From: Desulfovibrio sp. X2
GTDB taxonomy: Bacteria; Desulfobacterota; Desulfovibrionia; Desulfovibrionales; Desulfovibrionaceae
DNA: 64,000 nucleotides
Assembly (NCBI RefSeq): GCF_000422205.1
Contig: NZ_ATHV01000064.1
Coordinates: 124,001 to 188,000 of the forward strand
Direction: 5' to 3'
This document shows, one piece after another, positions 54,114 to 63,324 of this stretch. Made by a program: the position numbers and the translations under genes. Position 1 is the stretch's first letter. The number at the start of each line of letters is the position of its first letter. The notes beneath the pieces were generated by a model that saw nothing but the letters and a program-made list of their open reading frames with translations, was not told the origin of the DNA and made no database searches.

Positions 54114-54503
54114 ATGCAGGGAGTGCGCATCCTACTCGTGGACGACGAGCCGGAGTTCGTGGAGGTGGTGGGCAAGCGCCTTGCCCGGCGCGGGGCGGAC
54201 GTGCGACGTGCCACCAGCGGCGGGGATGCCCTGGCCGAGGCGGCGCGCGAGGCGCCCGACGTGGCCGTCGTGGACCTGCGCATGCCGGGCATGGACGGGC
54301 TCGCGGTGCTGCGCGGGCTGCGCGCGGCGCACCCGGGGCTGCCGGTGATCCTGCTCACGGGCGACGCCTCGGACGGCATGGCGGCGGAGGGCAAGAAGCT
54401 CGGCGCGGCCGCCTGCCTGGTCAAGCCCGTCACCCTGGAGGAGCTGGCAGACGCCGTTCGCGCGGCCCGCGGAGGGGCGAAGGCCGGTCAGCCCACGGAG
54501 TGA
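54114..54503 (+). CDS. Single-domain response regulator
   Basis: This 129-residue receiver has VDDEPEF, the phosphoacceptor in VVDLRMPG and Lys in LVKPVT, with a short Gly/Ala tail. It lies 40 bp after the sigma54 activator and is a candidate to control it. Convergent with the atypical receiver, 7 bp between the stops. Confidence 0.92.
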   Translation: MQGVRILLVDDEPEFVEVVGKRLARRGADVRRATSGGDALAEAAREAPDVAVVDLRMPGMDGLAVLRGLRAAHPGLPVILLTGDASDGMAAEGKKLGAAACLVKPVTLEELADAVRAARGGAKAGQPTE

Positions 54504-54510
54504 TTCCGGG

Positions 54511-54954
54511 TCATTCGCCCTGCCATCCGTTGGCCCGCAGCCGACTGTTCCCCTCTTCGTCATCGCAGCGCAGGGCCGCGCGGTCGAGCGCGGCCGAGGC
54601 CTTGGCGCCGAAGGCCTGGAAATCGAACGGCTTCGGCAGACAGTCGTCCGCCTCCACCTCGAGCAGGCAGCGCTCGCCCGGGGGCACAGGCCCCGCGTGC
54701 AGCACGAGGATGGCCATGCACCCCACGGGGTCCGGCTCTTCACGAATGGCACGGATGAGATCGGCCCCGGAGAGGCCCGCGAGGAGCATCTCCGTGACCA
54801 GGAGGTCGAAGTTTCCCGTCAGCGCGAGCTCCAGGGCTTCCTGCCCGGTGGCGACGCACCGTGCCCTTGCCCCCCAGCGCTCGACGAGAATCCGCGAAAT
54901 GACGGCGTTGGCCGAATCGCTGTCCGCGATGAGAATGTTCTTTCCTTGAAGCAT
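54511..54954 (-). CDS. Atypical receiver with Glu at the phosphoacceptor position
   Basis: The start is taken as ATG 54954 (MLQGKNILIADSD), 147 residues. The receiver fold is kept (D11, D13 acidic pair; K108 in CLPKPF), but the phosphoacceptor site reads FDLLVTEMLL with Glu55 in place of Asp, and the switch Thr/Ser is His in VLHAG. Glu often mimics phospho-Asp, so it may be permanently active or phosphate-blind. Its promoter candidate is 150 bp upstream. Confidence 0.82.
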   Translation of the reverse strand: MLQGKNILIADSDSANAVISRILVERWGARARCVATGQEALELALTGNFDLLVTEMLLAGLSGADLIRAIREEPDPVGCMAILVLHAGPVPPGERCLLEVEADDCLPKPFDFQAFGAKASAALDRAALRCDDEEGNSRLRANGWQGE

Positions 54955-55103
54955 GCTGGCTCCGTCAGCAGTTCGCTGCCGGGCGCTGCGCGAATGCGGG
55001 AATCCCATGGGGGGAAGCTCGGGTTCCGGAACATTCGCGCGAAGGCCTCGGCAGTTTGCCCGCATGCGCGGGCACGGCGAGCTGTTCGCCCTGCTCTTCT
55101 GTC

Positions 55104-55132
55104 CTACTAGGCAGCGGCGAAATGGAAGTCAA
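55104..55132 (-). promoter_or_regulatory. Candidate sigma70 promoter of the atypical receiver gene
   Basis: On the minus strand TTGACT, a 17-bp spacer and TAGTAG; it implies a ~140-base leader. Confidence 0.5.
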
Positions 55133-55312
55133 TATTTTTCAGACTGGGATGGTATATTAACTCATCGCTCGACACACCTTCCGCCGGGCGGCCAGGGGAT
55201 GGCCGCGCGCGGACCGGCACCATGCACCGGCAAAGGAAAACCTGCAGCGGCGAACTTTCTCGCCTGCAACGGGCACGTCCTGAACGAAGGGGGAATGGAA
55301 GAGGAAATGCAT

Positions 55313-55352
55313 AAAAAAACGGGCCGTGCCCCCGGCCTGGGGGAACGGCCCG
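55313..55352 (-). terminator. Rho-independent terminator of tRNA-Lys
   Basis: CGGGCCGT and ACGGCCCG enclose a second CCCC/GGGG pairing; on the minus strand the stem is followed by TTTTTTT. Confidence 0.88.
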
Positions 55353-55363
55353 TAGTACTTTCG

Positions 55364-55439
55364 TGGTGGGCTACCGGTGACTCGAACACCGAACCAACTG
55401 ATTAAGAGTCAGCTGCTCTACCTATTGAGCTAGTAGCCC
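55364..55439 (-). tRNA. tRNA-Lys (anticodon CTT)
   Basis: A 76-nt cloverleaf with acceptor GGGCTAC/GTAGCCC, D-arm GCTCAATAGGTAGAGC, anticodon loop CTCTTAA giving CTT, T-loop TTCGAGT and encoded CCA. It reads AAG. Confidence 0.97.
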
Positions 55440-55459
55440 GTCGCCAAACGCGAGAGACG

Positions 55460-55488
55460 TATCTAGAGAGACGCGGCTCATTTGTCAA
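55460..55488 (-). promoter_or_regulatory. Sigma70 promoter of tRNA-Lys
   Basis: On the minus strand TTGACA, a 17-bp spacer and TAGATA, 20 bp from the mature tRNA 5' end. Confidence 0.8.
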
Positions 55489-55619
55489 GCGCAATTGAGA
55501 GAAAAGTTGCGAATTGTTTTTCGAGCCAGCATTTACGGGGGTTCCCGCTTCTGCTAATCTTCGCGTCAGACCGTGCCGTGCGGCCTCCAGCGGGCGCCCG
55601 GCGCTTCCAAGGAACGAAA

Positions 55620-57620
55620 ATGCCCCGCACTCCGCACGCATCCGTCTTCCGCACCCTTCTCATCACCATCCTCCTGCTCCTGGGAATCCGGGCCGCACCG
55701 GCAGGCGCGCAGACCCTGCTGCAGCCTCCGGCAGGCGCGGCCGACAAGAACCCCGTGCGCGTGGAGACGGCCTACTACGCCCTCCCGGCGGCCGGGACTC
55801 CCGGCCGGGGCCATTTCCCGGCGGGGGCATCCGGGCTGCTCGTGGTCACCCTGACCCCGGAGAAGGACTGGTACTTCTACGCCAACGATCCCGGCCCCCT
55901 CGGACAGCCCACGCGCATCGCCGCGGCCACCGCAGCGGGTCCGCTGCCTTTCGCCACGCTCTACCCCGAGGGCCGCGGCAAGCCCGATCCCTTCGGCTCG
56001 GGCCAGACCGTGCGCGTCCACGAGAAGGCCACGCGCTTCTTCATCCCCCTGCCCGCGGGCATGACGGAACCCGTGCGCCTCACGATCTCCATGCTCATGT
56101 GCTCGCACACGCGCTGCCTGCCACTCTCGTTCACGCAGAGCGTGGCGCCCTCCCCTGCCCGGCCCGAGCCCGCAACGGCCCAGCCCTGGTGGAAGGATGC
56201 TCTTTCCGCGAAGCCGGGAACCGCACCCGCCTCCGGCACGACATCACTGGAAGGCACGACTGGCCCGGTCCCCGTCGGGGCGACCCCGGGGGCAGGAGGA
56301 GCCAAGCTCGGCCCCACGCCCTACTCCCCGCGATTCATCGAGCCGGTCATGGAGGTCACGGGGCTCTTCAAGGCCGCGCTGCTGGCCTTCCTGGCGGGCC
56401 TCGTGCTGAACCTCATGCCCTGCGTCCTGCCCGTGGCCAGCCTGAAGCTCAAGGGGCTGCTCTCCGGCTGCACGCGCGAGAGCCACCCGAACCCGGTGCG
56501 CTGCTTCCGCACCTTCAACCTCTACTTCGCCCTGGGCGTGATCACCTACTTCCTCTTCCTGGCCGGACTGCTGGCCTCGCTCGACCTGGCCTGGGGGCAG
56601 ATCTTCCAGAACCCGCGCACGGTCCTGGCCCTGGTGGTCATCGTCTTCGCTCTCTCCCTCTCGCTCTTCGGCGTCTTCACCCTGCCGATAGTGGACCTCA
56701 AGGCCCCGGCGGGCGGCGGGCCGCAGTCGCGCGCCTCGTCCTTCTTCGCGGGCTGCCTGGCCACGCTCCTGGCCACGCCCTGCTCCGGCCCCTTCCTCGG
56801 CGGCGTGCTGGCCTGGACGCTCATGCAGCCGACGCAGGTCGTGGCCGTCGTCTTCGCCTGCATCGGCCTGGGCATGGCCTCGCCCTATCTCCTCATGTGC
56901 GCCAGGCCGCACATGCTCTTCATCTTCAACCTGCCCGGCCGCTGGACCCTGTTCGTGGAGAAGCTGGCCGGATTCTTCCTGGCCGGAACGGCGGTCTACC
57001 TCCTGGGAACCTTGCCCGCATGGTCGCTCGAGCGCGCCGTCATCCTGCTTCTGATCACGGCCTTCGCGGCCTGGATGTGGGGAAGCTGGACCTCGCTCTC
57101 CCATCCCCTGCGCCACAGGATCTCCGTGCGGCTGGCCGCCGTGGCCCTGGTCGCCGCGGCCTGGGTCTGGGCCGCCCATCCGCCCGTTCCGGACGCGGGC
57201 TGGCAGCGCTACGAGCCCGCCGCCTTCGAGCAGATGCTGGGCAAGGAGCCCATGCTCGTGGACTTCACGGCGGACTGGTGCCCGAACTGCAAGTTCCTGG
57301 AATTGACGGTGCTGACCGAGGAGAACATGGCGCGCTGGAAGCGGCTCTACGGCCTGCGCTTCGTGAAGGTGGACCTGACGCGCTCCGACCCGGCCGCTGA
57401 GGCGCTGCTGGAAGCCATGGACAGCCGCTCCATCCCGGTGGTCGCGCTCTTTCCCGCGAGCGGGCAGGCGCGCTCGCCCCTGGTGCTGCGCGACTTGTTC
57501 ACATCGGCCACGCTGGAAAAGGCCCTAGAGAAGGAATTCGCGCGGCGCCCCGAAACGACCGAGGCGCCCGCAAAGATGCACTCAGGGGTGCAGCCGGGGA
57601 CGCAGCCCGCGGCGCAGTAG
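55620..57620 (+). CDS. dsbD: Thiol:disulfide interchange protein DsbD
   Basis: The start is taken as ATG 55620 behind AAGGA, giving 666 residues; a longer frame back to 55482 overlaps the tRNA-Lys promoter. A signal peptide, an N-terminal periplasmic beta domain with a Cys pair (MCSHTRCLPL), eight membrane segments with NLMPCVLP and TPCSGPFLGG, and a C-terminal thioredoxin domain with CPNC (C554, C557) form the three-domain DsbD relay. It carries electrons from cytoplasmic thioredoxin to periplasmic disulfide and cytochrome-maturation partners, fitting a cytochrome-rich anaerobe. Confidence 0.95.
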   Translation: MPRTPHASVFRTLLITILLLLGIRAAPAGAQTLLQPPAGAADKNPVRVETAYYALPAAGTPGRGHFPAGASGLLVVTLTPEKDWYFYANDPGPLGQPTRIAAATAAGPLPFATLYPEGRGKPDPFGSGQTVRVHEKATRFFIPLPAGMTEPVRLTISMLMCSHTRCLPLSFTQSVAPSPARPEPATAQPWWKDALSAKPGTAPASGTTSLEGTTGPVPVGATPGAGGAKLGPTPYSPRFIEPVMEVTGLFKAALLAFLAGLVLNLMPCVLPVASLKLKGLLSGCTRESHPNPVRCFRTFNLYFALGVITYFLFLAGLLASLDLAWGQIFQNPRTVLALVVIVFALSLSLFGVFTLPIVDLKAPAGGGPQSRASSFFAGCLATLLATPCSGPFLGGVLAWTLMQPTQVVAVVFACIGLGMASPYLLMCARPHMLFIFNLPGRWTLFVEKLAGFFLAGTAVYLLGTLPAWSLERAVILLLITAFAAWMWGSWTSLSHPLRHRISVRLAAVALVAAAWVWAAHPPVPDAGWQRYEPAAFEQMLGKEPMLVDFTADWCPNCKFLELTVLTEENMARWKRLYGLRFVKVDLTRSDPAAEALLEAMDSRSIPVVALFPASGQARSPLVLRDLFTSATLEKALEKEFARRPETTEAPAKMHSGVQPGTQPAAQ

Positions 57621-57630
57621 GCCGCCCGGG

Positions 57631-58854
57631 CTACTCCAGGCAGATGATGGAGTAGTCCGAGCCGGTGATGCACTCGCCGCCGCGCGGCGTGACCACGAAG
57701 GTGTTCTCCACGCCGACCATGCCCAGGCCGGGCACGCCGAACTTGGGCTCGAGCGCCACCACCTGGTTCTCCTCCAGCGGCTCGTCGAAGCCGTCCGCGA
57801 TGACCGGCCAGCCGTCCACGGCCAGGCCGATGCCGTGGCCCACGAACTTGACGGTGTTCGGCGCCAGGGCCATGAAGCCCTCGCTGAGCCCCTCCCTGGC
57901 CGCCCAGTCCGTGCAGTGCAGGTACAGCTCGCTCGGCGTGGCGCCGGGGCGCAGGTTCTCGGCCAGCCACTCCTGCACGGCCACGCAGAAGTCGTGGCCG
58001 CGCCGGGCCTCGTCCGTGATGGAGGATTCGGGCCCTGCCCAGAAGACCTGGGTCTTGTCCGTGATGTAGCCCTCGAGCGCGAAGCCGCAGTCCACGGCCA
58101 GGGGCTGCCTCTCCTTCCAGATCGTCCCGCGGTACCCCATGAAGGGCAGGGCCGGATGCTCGCCGCGCAGTCCCAGCGGGCCGTCGAAGGCGCTCGGATA
58201 GTTGCCCGAGTCGCCCGCCGAGACGTGGCCCAGGAAGATCTCCTCGCCGAAGGCGTTCATGCGCATGTGCCCCATGTGGCCGAGCTCGAAGAAGACCTGC
58301 CAGGTGGCGAGGCTGATCTCGCGCTCGTTCATGCCGGGGCGGATGCGCTGCGGCAGCAGCTCGTGCAGGGCCTTGTGGTGGCGCGCGCCGCACAGCCGCA
58401 TCTTGTCCAGCTCCCAGGCGCTCTTCACGCCGCGCGCCCGGGCCAGGATGCCGTCACCGGAGAGGAAGGCCGTCTCGGAGAGGTTCTTCTGCAGCGAGTC
58501 GGCCAGGTTCCAGGGCAGTCCCCCCTTCTCCGCCGCGATCACGGTGCTCAGGGGGCAGCCCGCCTCGGCGGCCAGGCGGGGAATGTCGCGGTAGGAACGG
58601 AACTCCACGATGTTCGCCATGGGCGATTCGAGCCGCGCCCGCTCGCTTCCGCGGCGCAGGAAGAGCACCGGGTCGCCCTGGCGCGGCAGCCAGAAGACGC
58701 CCTGGGTGAGCGTGCCGGAGAGCCAGTAGATGTTGGTCTTGGTGAAGGCGAAAAGCCCACCGGCCTCGGGCATGGAGACCTCGAGAAGATCGCGGCAGCG
58801 CGCCCAGCGGGCGGTGATTTCCTCGAGCGGGATTCTTTCCAATGCTTCGAACAT
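57631..58854 (-). CDS. M24-family (Xaa-Pro/creatinase-type) metallopeptidase
   Basis: The start is taken as ATG 58854 behind GGAGC, giving 407 residues. A creatinase-type N-terminal domain (about 1-150) is followed by the pita-bread domain with the five metal ligands: Asp in LAVDCGFALEGY, Asp in ITDKTQ, His in FVGHGIG, Glu in ALEPKFG and Glu in VGVENTF. Activity is probably Xaa-Pro dipeptide or a small-molecule amide hydrolase; the substrate is unknown. Cytoplasmic. Confidence 0.9.
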   Translation of the reverse strand: MFEALERIPLEEITARWARCRDLLEVSMPEAGGLFAFTKTNIYWLSGTLTQGVFWLPRQGDPVLFLRRGSERARLESPMANIVEFRSYRDIPRLAAEAGCPLSTVIAAEKGGLPWNLADSLQKNLSETAFLSGDGILARARGVKSAWELDKMRLCGARHHKALHELLPQRIRPGMNEREISLATWQVFFELGHMGHMRMNAFGEEIFLGHVSAGDSGNYPSAFDGPLGLRGEHPALPFMGYRGTIWKERQPLAVDCGFALEGYITDKTQVFWAGPESSITDEARRGHDFCVAVQEWLAENLRPGATPSELYLHCTDWAAREGLSEGFMALAPNTVKFVGHGIGLAVDGWPVIADGFDEPLEENQVVALEPKFGVPGLGMVGVENTFVVTPRGGECITGSDYSIICLE

Positions 58855-58891
58855 CGTGTAGTGCTCCGAACGAACGTATCGTGAAGGGGTA

Positions 58892-59338
58892 ATGATGTTT
58901 CCGCCAAAGGATACCGAGCTAACCCCCCTGCTGGCCTCAGTCAAGACGATCGCCGTGGTCGGGGCCAACGACAGGCCCGGCAGGCCGGTGGACAGGATCG
59001 GCCGCTATCTCATCGGTGCGGGGTTCACGGTCTATCCCGTGCACCCCAAGCGCACGGGCGTCTGGGGACTCACCACATACCAGGACCTGGGCTCCCTGCC
59101 CGGCCCGGTGGACATGGTCAACCTGTTCCGCGCCTCGGAGCACTGCGCGGCCCACGCCCGCGAGGTGCTGGCCATGCCCGTGCTGCCGCGCTGCTTCTGG
59201 ATGCAGCAGGGCGTCTTCAGCCCGGAAGCCCGCGCCCTGCTCGAACCCAAGGGCGTGATGGTCATCGAGGACCTCTGCCTGATGGTCGAGCACCGCAGGC
59301 TCCTCGAACAGATACTGGACCCTCGTTTCTCCGGATAG
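58892..59338 (+). CDS. CoA-binding domain protein (YccU type)
   Basis: This 148-residue protein has a Rossmann-like start TIAVVGANDRPGRP and VYPVHPKR, then a cysteine/Trp segment LPRCFWMQQGVFS and a final VMVIEDLCLMVEH. This is the layout of YccU-like CoA-binding proteins, whose function is unknown. Tandem ATGs at the start make the first residue ambiguous. It is followed 4 bp later by the Cys-cluster gene. Confidence 0.9.
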   Translation: MMFPPKDTELTPLLASVKTIAVVGANDRPGRPVDRIGRYLIGAGFTVYPVHPKRTGVWGLTTYQDLGSLPGPVDMVNLFRASEHCAAHAREVLAMPVLPRCFWMQQGVFSPEARALLEPKGVMVIEDLCLMVEHRRLLEQILDPRFSG

Positions 59339-59342
59339 GACC

Positions 59343-59849
59343 ATGCAGAACGTATTCACCTGCAAGCGGTGCGGCCACTGCTGCCACGGCAGCGGCGGCA
59401 TCATCCTCATGCGCAAGGACGTCGCCCGTCTGGCCGCCCACTTCTCCATGGAGGCCCCGGCCTTCCTGGCCGCCTACGCCGAGGAGAAGGCGGGGCGCGA
59501 GCGCCTGCGCTGCTCGGACGACGGCTACTGCATCTTCTACGACCACGGGCTCAAGGGCTGCGGCGCGCACGAGGCCCGGCCGGACGTCTGCCGGGCCTGG
59601 CCCTTCTTCGCGGGCAATCTGCTCGACGAGACGAGCTTCGACATGGTTGCCGTGGACTGTCGCGGCATCCTCCGCGAAGCCGGGCACGAGGCCTTCCGCG
59701 ACGCCGGACTGGCCTACGTGCGTGAGCACGCGCTCGGCCGGGGCCGCGAGGACGGAGAAGACCTCCCCGGCGCGCTGCGCTTCGCCATGGTCGCGGGCGG
59801 CGGCGCGGGAAACGACGGCACGGGCGGAGACGACGGGAACGGCGCATGA
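59343..59849 (+). CDS. YkgJ-family cysteine cluster protein
   Basis: This 168-residue protein has an N-terminal CxxCxxCC (CKRCGHCC), then CSDDGYCIFY and CGAHEARPDVCRAWPF, the conserved pattern of zinc/iron cluster UPF0153 proteins. The function is unknown; a Gly/Asp-rich disordered tail follows. It overlaps the J-domain gene by 4 bp (ATGA). Confidence 0.9.
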   Translation: MQNVFTCKRCGHCCHGSGGIILMRKDVARLAAHFSMEAPAFLAAYAEEKAGRERLRCSDDGYCIFYDHGLKGCGAHEARPDVCRAWPFFAGNLLDETSFDMVAVDCRGILREAGHEAFRDAGLAYVREHALGRGREDGEDLPGALRFAMVAGGGAGNDGTGGDDGNGA

Positions 59850-60664
59850 CCCTGACCGAGTGCTACCGCATCCTCATGGTGGAACAGGGCGCCACGCTCG
59901 AGACCATCAAGACCAGCTACCGCCGCCTGGCCTTCAAGCTTCACCCGGACCTGAACCCCGACGACCCGGAGGCCTCGCGCAAGTTCCAGCGCCTGAACGA
60001 GGCCTACGTCGTCCTCACGCGCAGCGCCGAGCAGGGAGCCGGCCCGGGCGGCCCCGCGTCCGGCGCCCGCGCACGCAGGCGGCAGAGGCCCTCCGAGCCC
60101 GCGGGCAACGCCCGGCAGGCCGACGAGGCCTACGCCCGCGAGGCGGCGCGCGACGTCTTCGAGAAGAAGCGGCAGGCAGAGACGCGCAGCGAGACCAGGA
60201 CCGAATTCTCGGCCGGGAGCGCGCGCTTCGAGTTCCGCCAGGAGGAGGTGCTGCGCGACATCCTGCGCGACCCCTTCGCGCGCAAGGTCTTCGAGGACAT
60301 CTACGCACAGGTGCGCAAGGGCACGGGCCAGCCGCCCAAGAAGCTGCAGCGTCGCGCCCTGGAGCTGGCCTGGGGCGGCCGCAAGGTCACGCTCGACCTC
60401 TCGCAGGGCATCTTCGGCGGCATCAAGTCCTGGTTCAGGGGCCAGCTCGACGACGAGCACACGGCCTACCTCCCCCCGGGAAGCCTCCTGCCCGGCCGCA
60501 CCGTGCGCCTCAAGGTCCGCCTGGGGCTGTCCGGCGAAGAAAAGCAGATCGAGGTCCGCCTGCCCGTGGATTTCGTGCCCGGCAAGCCCATCCGCCTGAA
60601 GGAGCTCGGCCGCCACCTGGGTCCCTTCAAGGGCGACCTCTACCTCCGCCTCCTGCCCAAATAG
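59846..60664 (+). CDS. J-domain co-chaperone (DnaJ-like)
   Basis: This 272-residue protein has an N-terminal J domain (about 1-65, with the HPD motif in KLHPDLNPD), a central Arg/Glu-rich linker, and a C-terminal beta segment resembling the substrate-binding domain of CbpA/DnaJ (LPPGSLLPGRTVRLKV). No zinc-finger Cys are present. It stimulates DnaK ATPase; the client is unknown. Confidence 0.88.
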   Translation: MTLTECYRILMVEQGATLETIKTSYRRLAFKLHPDLNPDDPEASRKFQRLNEAYVVLTRSAEQGAGPGGPASGARARRRQRPSEPAGNARQADEAYAREAARDVFEKKRQAETRSETRTEFSAGSARFEFRQEEVLRDILRDPFARKVFEDIYAQVRKGTGQPPKKLQRRALELAWGGRKVTLDLSQGIFGGIKSWFRGQLDDEHTAYLPPGSLLPGRTVRLKVRLGLSGEEKQIEVRLPVDFVPGKPIRLKELGRHLGPFKGDLYLRLLPK

Positions 60665-60766
60665 CCCCTTTTCATCCCCCAAAAGGCGCCGCGGTCCGTG
60701 TCGCCGCCCTTTTCCACCGGCCCCGTCGCAGGACGGCCGCGCAGGGACGTCGTTCCGAGGAACGGC

Positions 60767-61237
60767 TCAGCTCTTGAGCGTCCCGTCCATGAGCAGGTGG
60801 GAGACGTATCCGGCGACGGCGGCCAGGTAGTAGGGCAGGAAGCGGTGCCAGTCCGGCCCCAGGAAGCGCGAATCGAAGAGGTAGGGCGGCAGGAGCAGGA
60901 GCGGCAGGGGCACGACCAGGGCGGCCCACCAGGTGTGGGTCCAGCCCCGGTGCTGCCCCACGGCCGGGAGCATGGCGAAGAGCCCGAGCAGCGCGGCCCA
61001 GACGTAGCGGCCGAAGGCGATGAGCCCGAGGTCGCCGATGAAGAGCGCGCCGTAAAAGAGGTGCTGCCCCTTGGAATCGGTGTCCACGTCCGGAAAGAGC
61101 GCGGCCAGGGCGGCGATGGCCAGGAGCACCGCGGCCTTCTCGAAGCCGGGCCAGTAGACGCCCGCCCAGAAGAGGATGCCGAGCCCCCCGGCCGCCAGGA
61201 TCAGGCCGCCCGCGAGATGGGTCTTGTACCCCGGCAT
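60767..61237 (-). CDS. YdjM-family membrane-bound metal-dependent hydrolase
   Basis: This 156-residue protein has YKTHLAGG at the start, LFPDVDTDSKGQH and HRGWTHTWWAA, the His/Asp motifs of the LexA-regulated YdjM family. Four hydrophobic segments are seen. The function is unknown. It is in the same direction as metG, 10 bp after it. Confidence 0.88.
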   Translation of the reverse strand: MPGYKTHLAGGLILAAGGLGILFWAGVYWPGFEKAAVLLAIAALAALFPDVDTDSKGQHLFYGALFIGDLGLIAFGRYVWAALLGLFAMLPAVGQHRGWTHTWWAALVVPLPLLLLPPYLFDSRFLGPDWHRFLPYYLAAVAGYVSHLLMDGTLKS

Positions 61238-61247
61238 GCGCCGCCCG

Positions 61248-63248
61248 TCAGGAGACCTTCGAGCCCGGCGCGACCGAACCCGAGGCCGTGAGCAGCTCCA
61301 TGCCCGCCTCGGTGCGCACGGCCAGGATCATGCCCTGGGACTCGTGGCCGCGAAGCTTCCTCGGCTTCAGGTTCGCCACCAGCACCACCTGCCGCCCGGC
61401 CAGATCCTCGGGCGTGAAGAACTCGGCCAGCCCGGCCACGACCTGGCGTGGCCGCTCCTCGCCGAGGTCCACCTGCACCAGGAGCAGGCGGTCGGCGTCC
61501 GGATGGCGCTCGACGCTCGTCACATGGCCCACGCGCAGGTCGAGCTTCTGGAAGTCCGGGAACTCGATCTCGCCCGGCGCCTCGGCCGGAGCCTTGGCGG
61601 AGGCGTCTGCCTTGGCCTTGGGCCCGGCGGCGGGCTTGGCGGCCTCGGCTTCCTTGGCGACCTTGCCCTTTCCGCCCATTTCGCCCTTGGCGGACGTCGG
61701 GCAGGCGGCCGCGTCGTCGGCGGCGGGCAGCTCGATGCGCGGGAAGAGCGTGGAGGCCTGGGCCAGGACGTTGCCGGGCTTGAGCAGGCCCCAGGCGTCG
61801 GCCTCGTCTGTCAGGCCGGGCGTCCCCATGACGCCGAGCTGCTCGAGCATCTGCCCGGCAGCCTGGGGCATGACCGGCACGAGGCAGGCCGCGACCTTGC
61901 GCATGCACTCGAGCATCCCGTACATGACCTCGGCCAGCCGCTCGGTCTTGCCCTCCTTGAAGAGCGCCCAGGGCGCCTGCGCGTCCACGTACTTGTTCAG
62001 GCCGCGCACGAGCTCCCACAGACTCTCGAGCGCCTGGGAGAAGTTGCACTCCCCGAAGAGGCGCACGAAGTTGCCCACGGCGTTGGCGGCCAGCCCGCGC
62101 AGGTCCTCGTCGCCCGAGGCGTCCTGCGGCGCGGGCACGCGGCTTCCGAAGTACTTGCCCGCCATGGACAGGGTGCGGTTGAAGAGGTTGCCCAGGTCGT
62201 TTGCCAGGTCCGAGTTGCGCCGCGCCACGAGCGCCTCCTCGGAAAAGGAGGCGTCGTTGCCGAAGCGCATCTCGCGCAGCAGGAAATAGCGGAAGGTATC
62301 CAGGCCGTACTTCCAGGACATGTCCAGCGGCTTGACCACGTTGCCCAGCGACTTGGACATCTTGGTCTCCTTGACCAGCCAGTAGCCGTGCACGTTCAGG
62401 TGCTTGTACGGCTCGATGCCCGCAGCCTTGAGCATGGTCGGCCAGAACACGGCGTGGGGCTTCAGGATGTCCTTGGCAACGAGGTGCTGCACCGCGGGCC
62501 AGTAGCGGCCGAACTTCTCGCCGTCCGGCCAGTCCACGGCCGTGAGGTAGTTCACCAGGGCGTCGAACCAGACGTAGCAGACGTAGTCCGTGTCGAAGGG
62601 CAGCTCGATGCCCCAGGTGAGGCGCGACTTGGGCCGGGAGATGCACAGGTCCTCGAGCACGCCCATCTCGAGCATGCTCACGACCTCGGAGCGGTAGCGC
62701 TCGGGCCGGATGAAGTCCGGATTGGCCTTGATGTGGTCCAAGAGCCAGCCCTGGTACTTGGACATGCGGAAGAAGTAGTTCTTCTCGGCGATGTACTCGG
62801 GCTTGGTCTTGTGGTCCGGGCACAGGCCGTCCACCAGCTCCTTCTCGGTCAGGAAGCGCTCGCAGCCCGTGCAGTAGTGGCCGCCGTACTCGCCGAAGTA
62901 GATGTCGCCCGCGTCGTAGATCTGCTGCAGGAGCTTCTGCACCACGCGCACGTGGCGCGGCTCCGTGGTGCGGATGAAGTCGTCGTTGCTGATGGACAGC
63001 TCCGGCCACAGCGCCCTGAAGTGGCCGCTGATCTCGTCCACGTAGGCCCTGGGCGTGAGCCCGCTCTTCTCCGCGGCCTGCACGATCTTGTCGCCGTGCT
63101 CGTCCGTGCCGGTCAGGAAGTAGGCGTCCCGGCCCATGGCCCTGTTGAAGCGGGCCATGCAGTCGGCCACGGTGGTGGTGTAGGCGTGTCCCAGGTGGGG
63201 CACGGCGTTGACGTAGTAAATGGGCGTGGTGATGTAGAAACGCTCCAC
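61248..63248 (-). CDS. metG: Methionyl-tRNA synthetase
   Basis: GTG start behind GAGGAG; 666 residues. Class I motifs: PYVN-type TPIYYVNAVPHLGHAY (HLGH) and KMSKSLGN. Two zinc-ligand CxxC pairs are partly kept (CTGCERF). A C-terminal tRNA-binding (EMAP/Arc1-like) domain covers about 560-666 (FPDFQKLDLRVGHV). It charges tRNA-Met. It lies just downstream of the PSP1 gene. Confidence 0.97.
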   Translation of the reverse strand: MERFYITTPIYYVNAVPHLGHAYTTTVADCMARFNRAMGRDAYFLTGTDEHGDKIVQAAEKSGLTPRAYVDEISGHFRALWPELSISNDDFIRTTEPRHVRVVQKLLQQIYDAGDIYFGEYGGHYCTGCERFLTEKELVDGLCPDHKTKPEYIAEKNYFFRMSKYQGWLLDHIKANPDFIRPERYRSEVVSMLEMGVLEDLCISRPKSRLTWGIELPFDTDYVCYVWFDALVNYLTAVDWPDGEKFGRYWPAVQHLVAKDILKPHAVFWPTMLKAAGIEPYKHLNVHGYWLVKETKMSKSLGNVVKPLDMSWKYGLDTFRYFLLREMRFGNDASFSEEALVARRNSDLANDLGNLFNRTLSMAGKYFGSRVPAPQDASGDEDLRGLAANAVGNFVRLFGECNFSQALESLWELVRGLNKYVDAQAPWALFKEGKTERLAEVMYGMLECMRKVAACLVPVMPQAAGQMLEQLGVMGTPGLTDEADAWGLLKPGNVLAQASTLFPRIELPAADDAAACPTSAKGEMGGKGKVAKEAEAAKPAAGPKAKADASAKAPAEAPGEIEFPDFQKLDLRVGHVTSVERHPDADRLLLVQVDLGEERPRQVVAGLAEFFTPEDLAGRQVVLVANLKPRKLRGHESQGMILAVRTEAGMELLTASGSVAPGSKVS

Positions 63249-63324
63249 GGATGACTCCTCGTCGTATGCGCTGATGCTCGCGTATGCTGGATGGCTGAGG
63301 GCCGCGCGGGCGGCCCGGTAAAAA

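Larger units (their letters stand above)
54955..55363. other. Intergenic region between the atypical receiver and tRNA-Lys
   Basis: About 410 bp. It holds the leftward promoter candidate of the atypical receiver and the tRNA-Lys terminator. Between these I see no convincing gene; the frames present have poor starts and low codon bias. Confidence 0.6.

Noticed and set aside
55482-55619. A longer N-terminus for DsbD
   Set aside because: It would overlap the tRNA-Lys promoter and lacks a ribosome site, whereas ATG 55620 has AAGGA and leads straight into the signal peptide.
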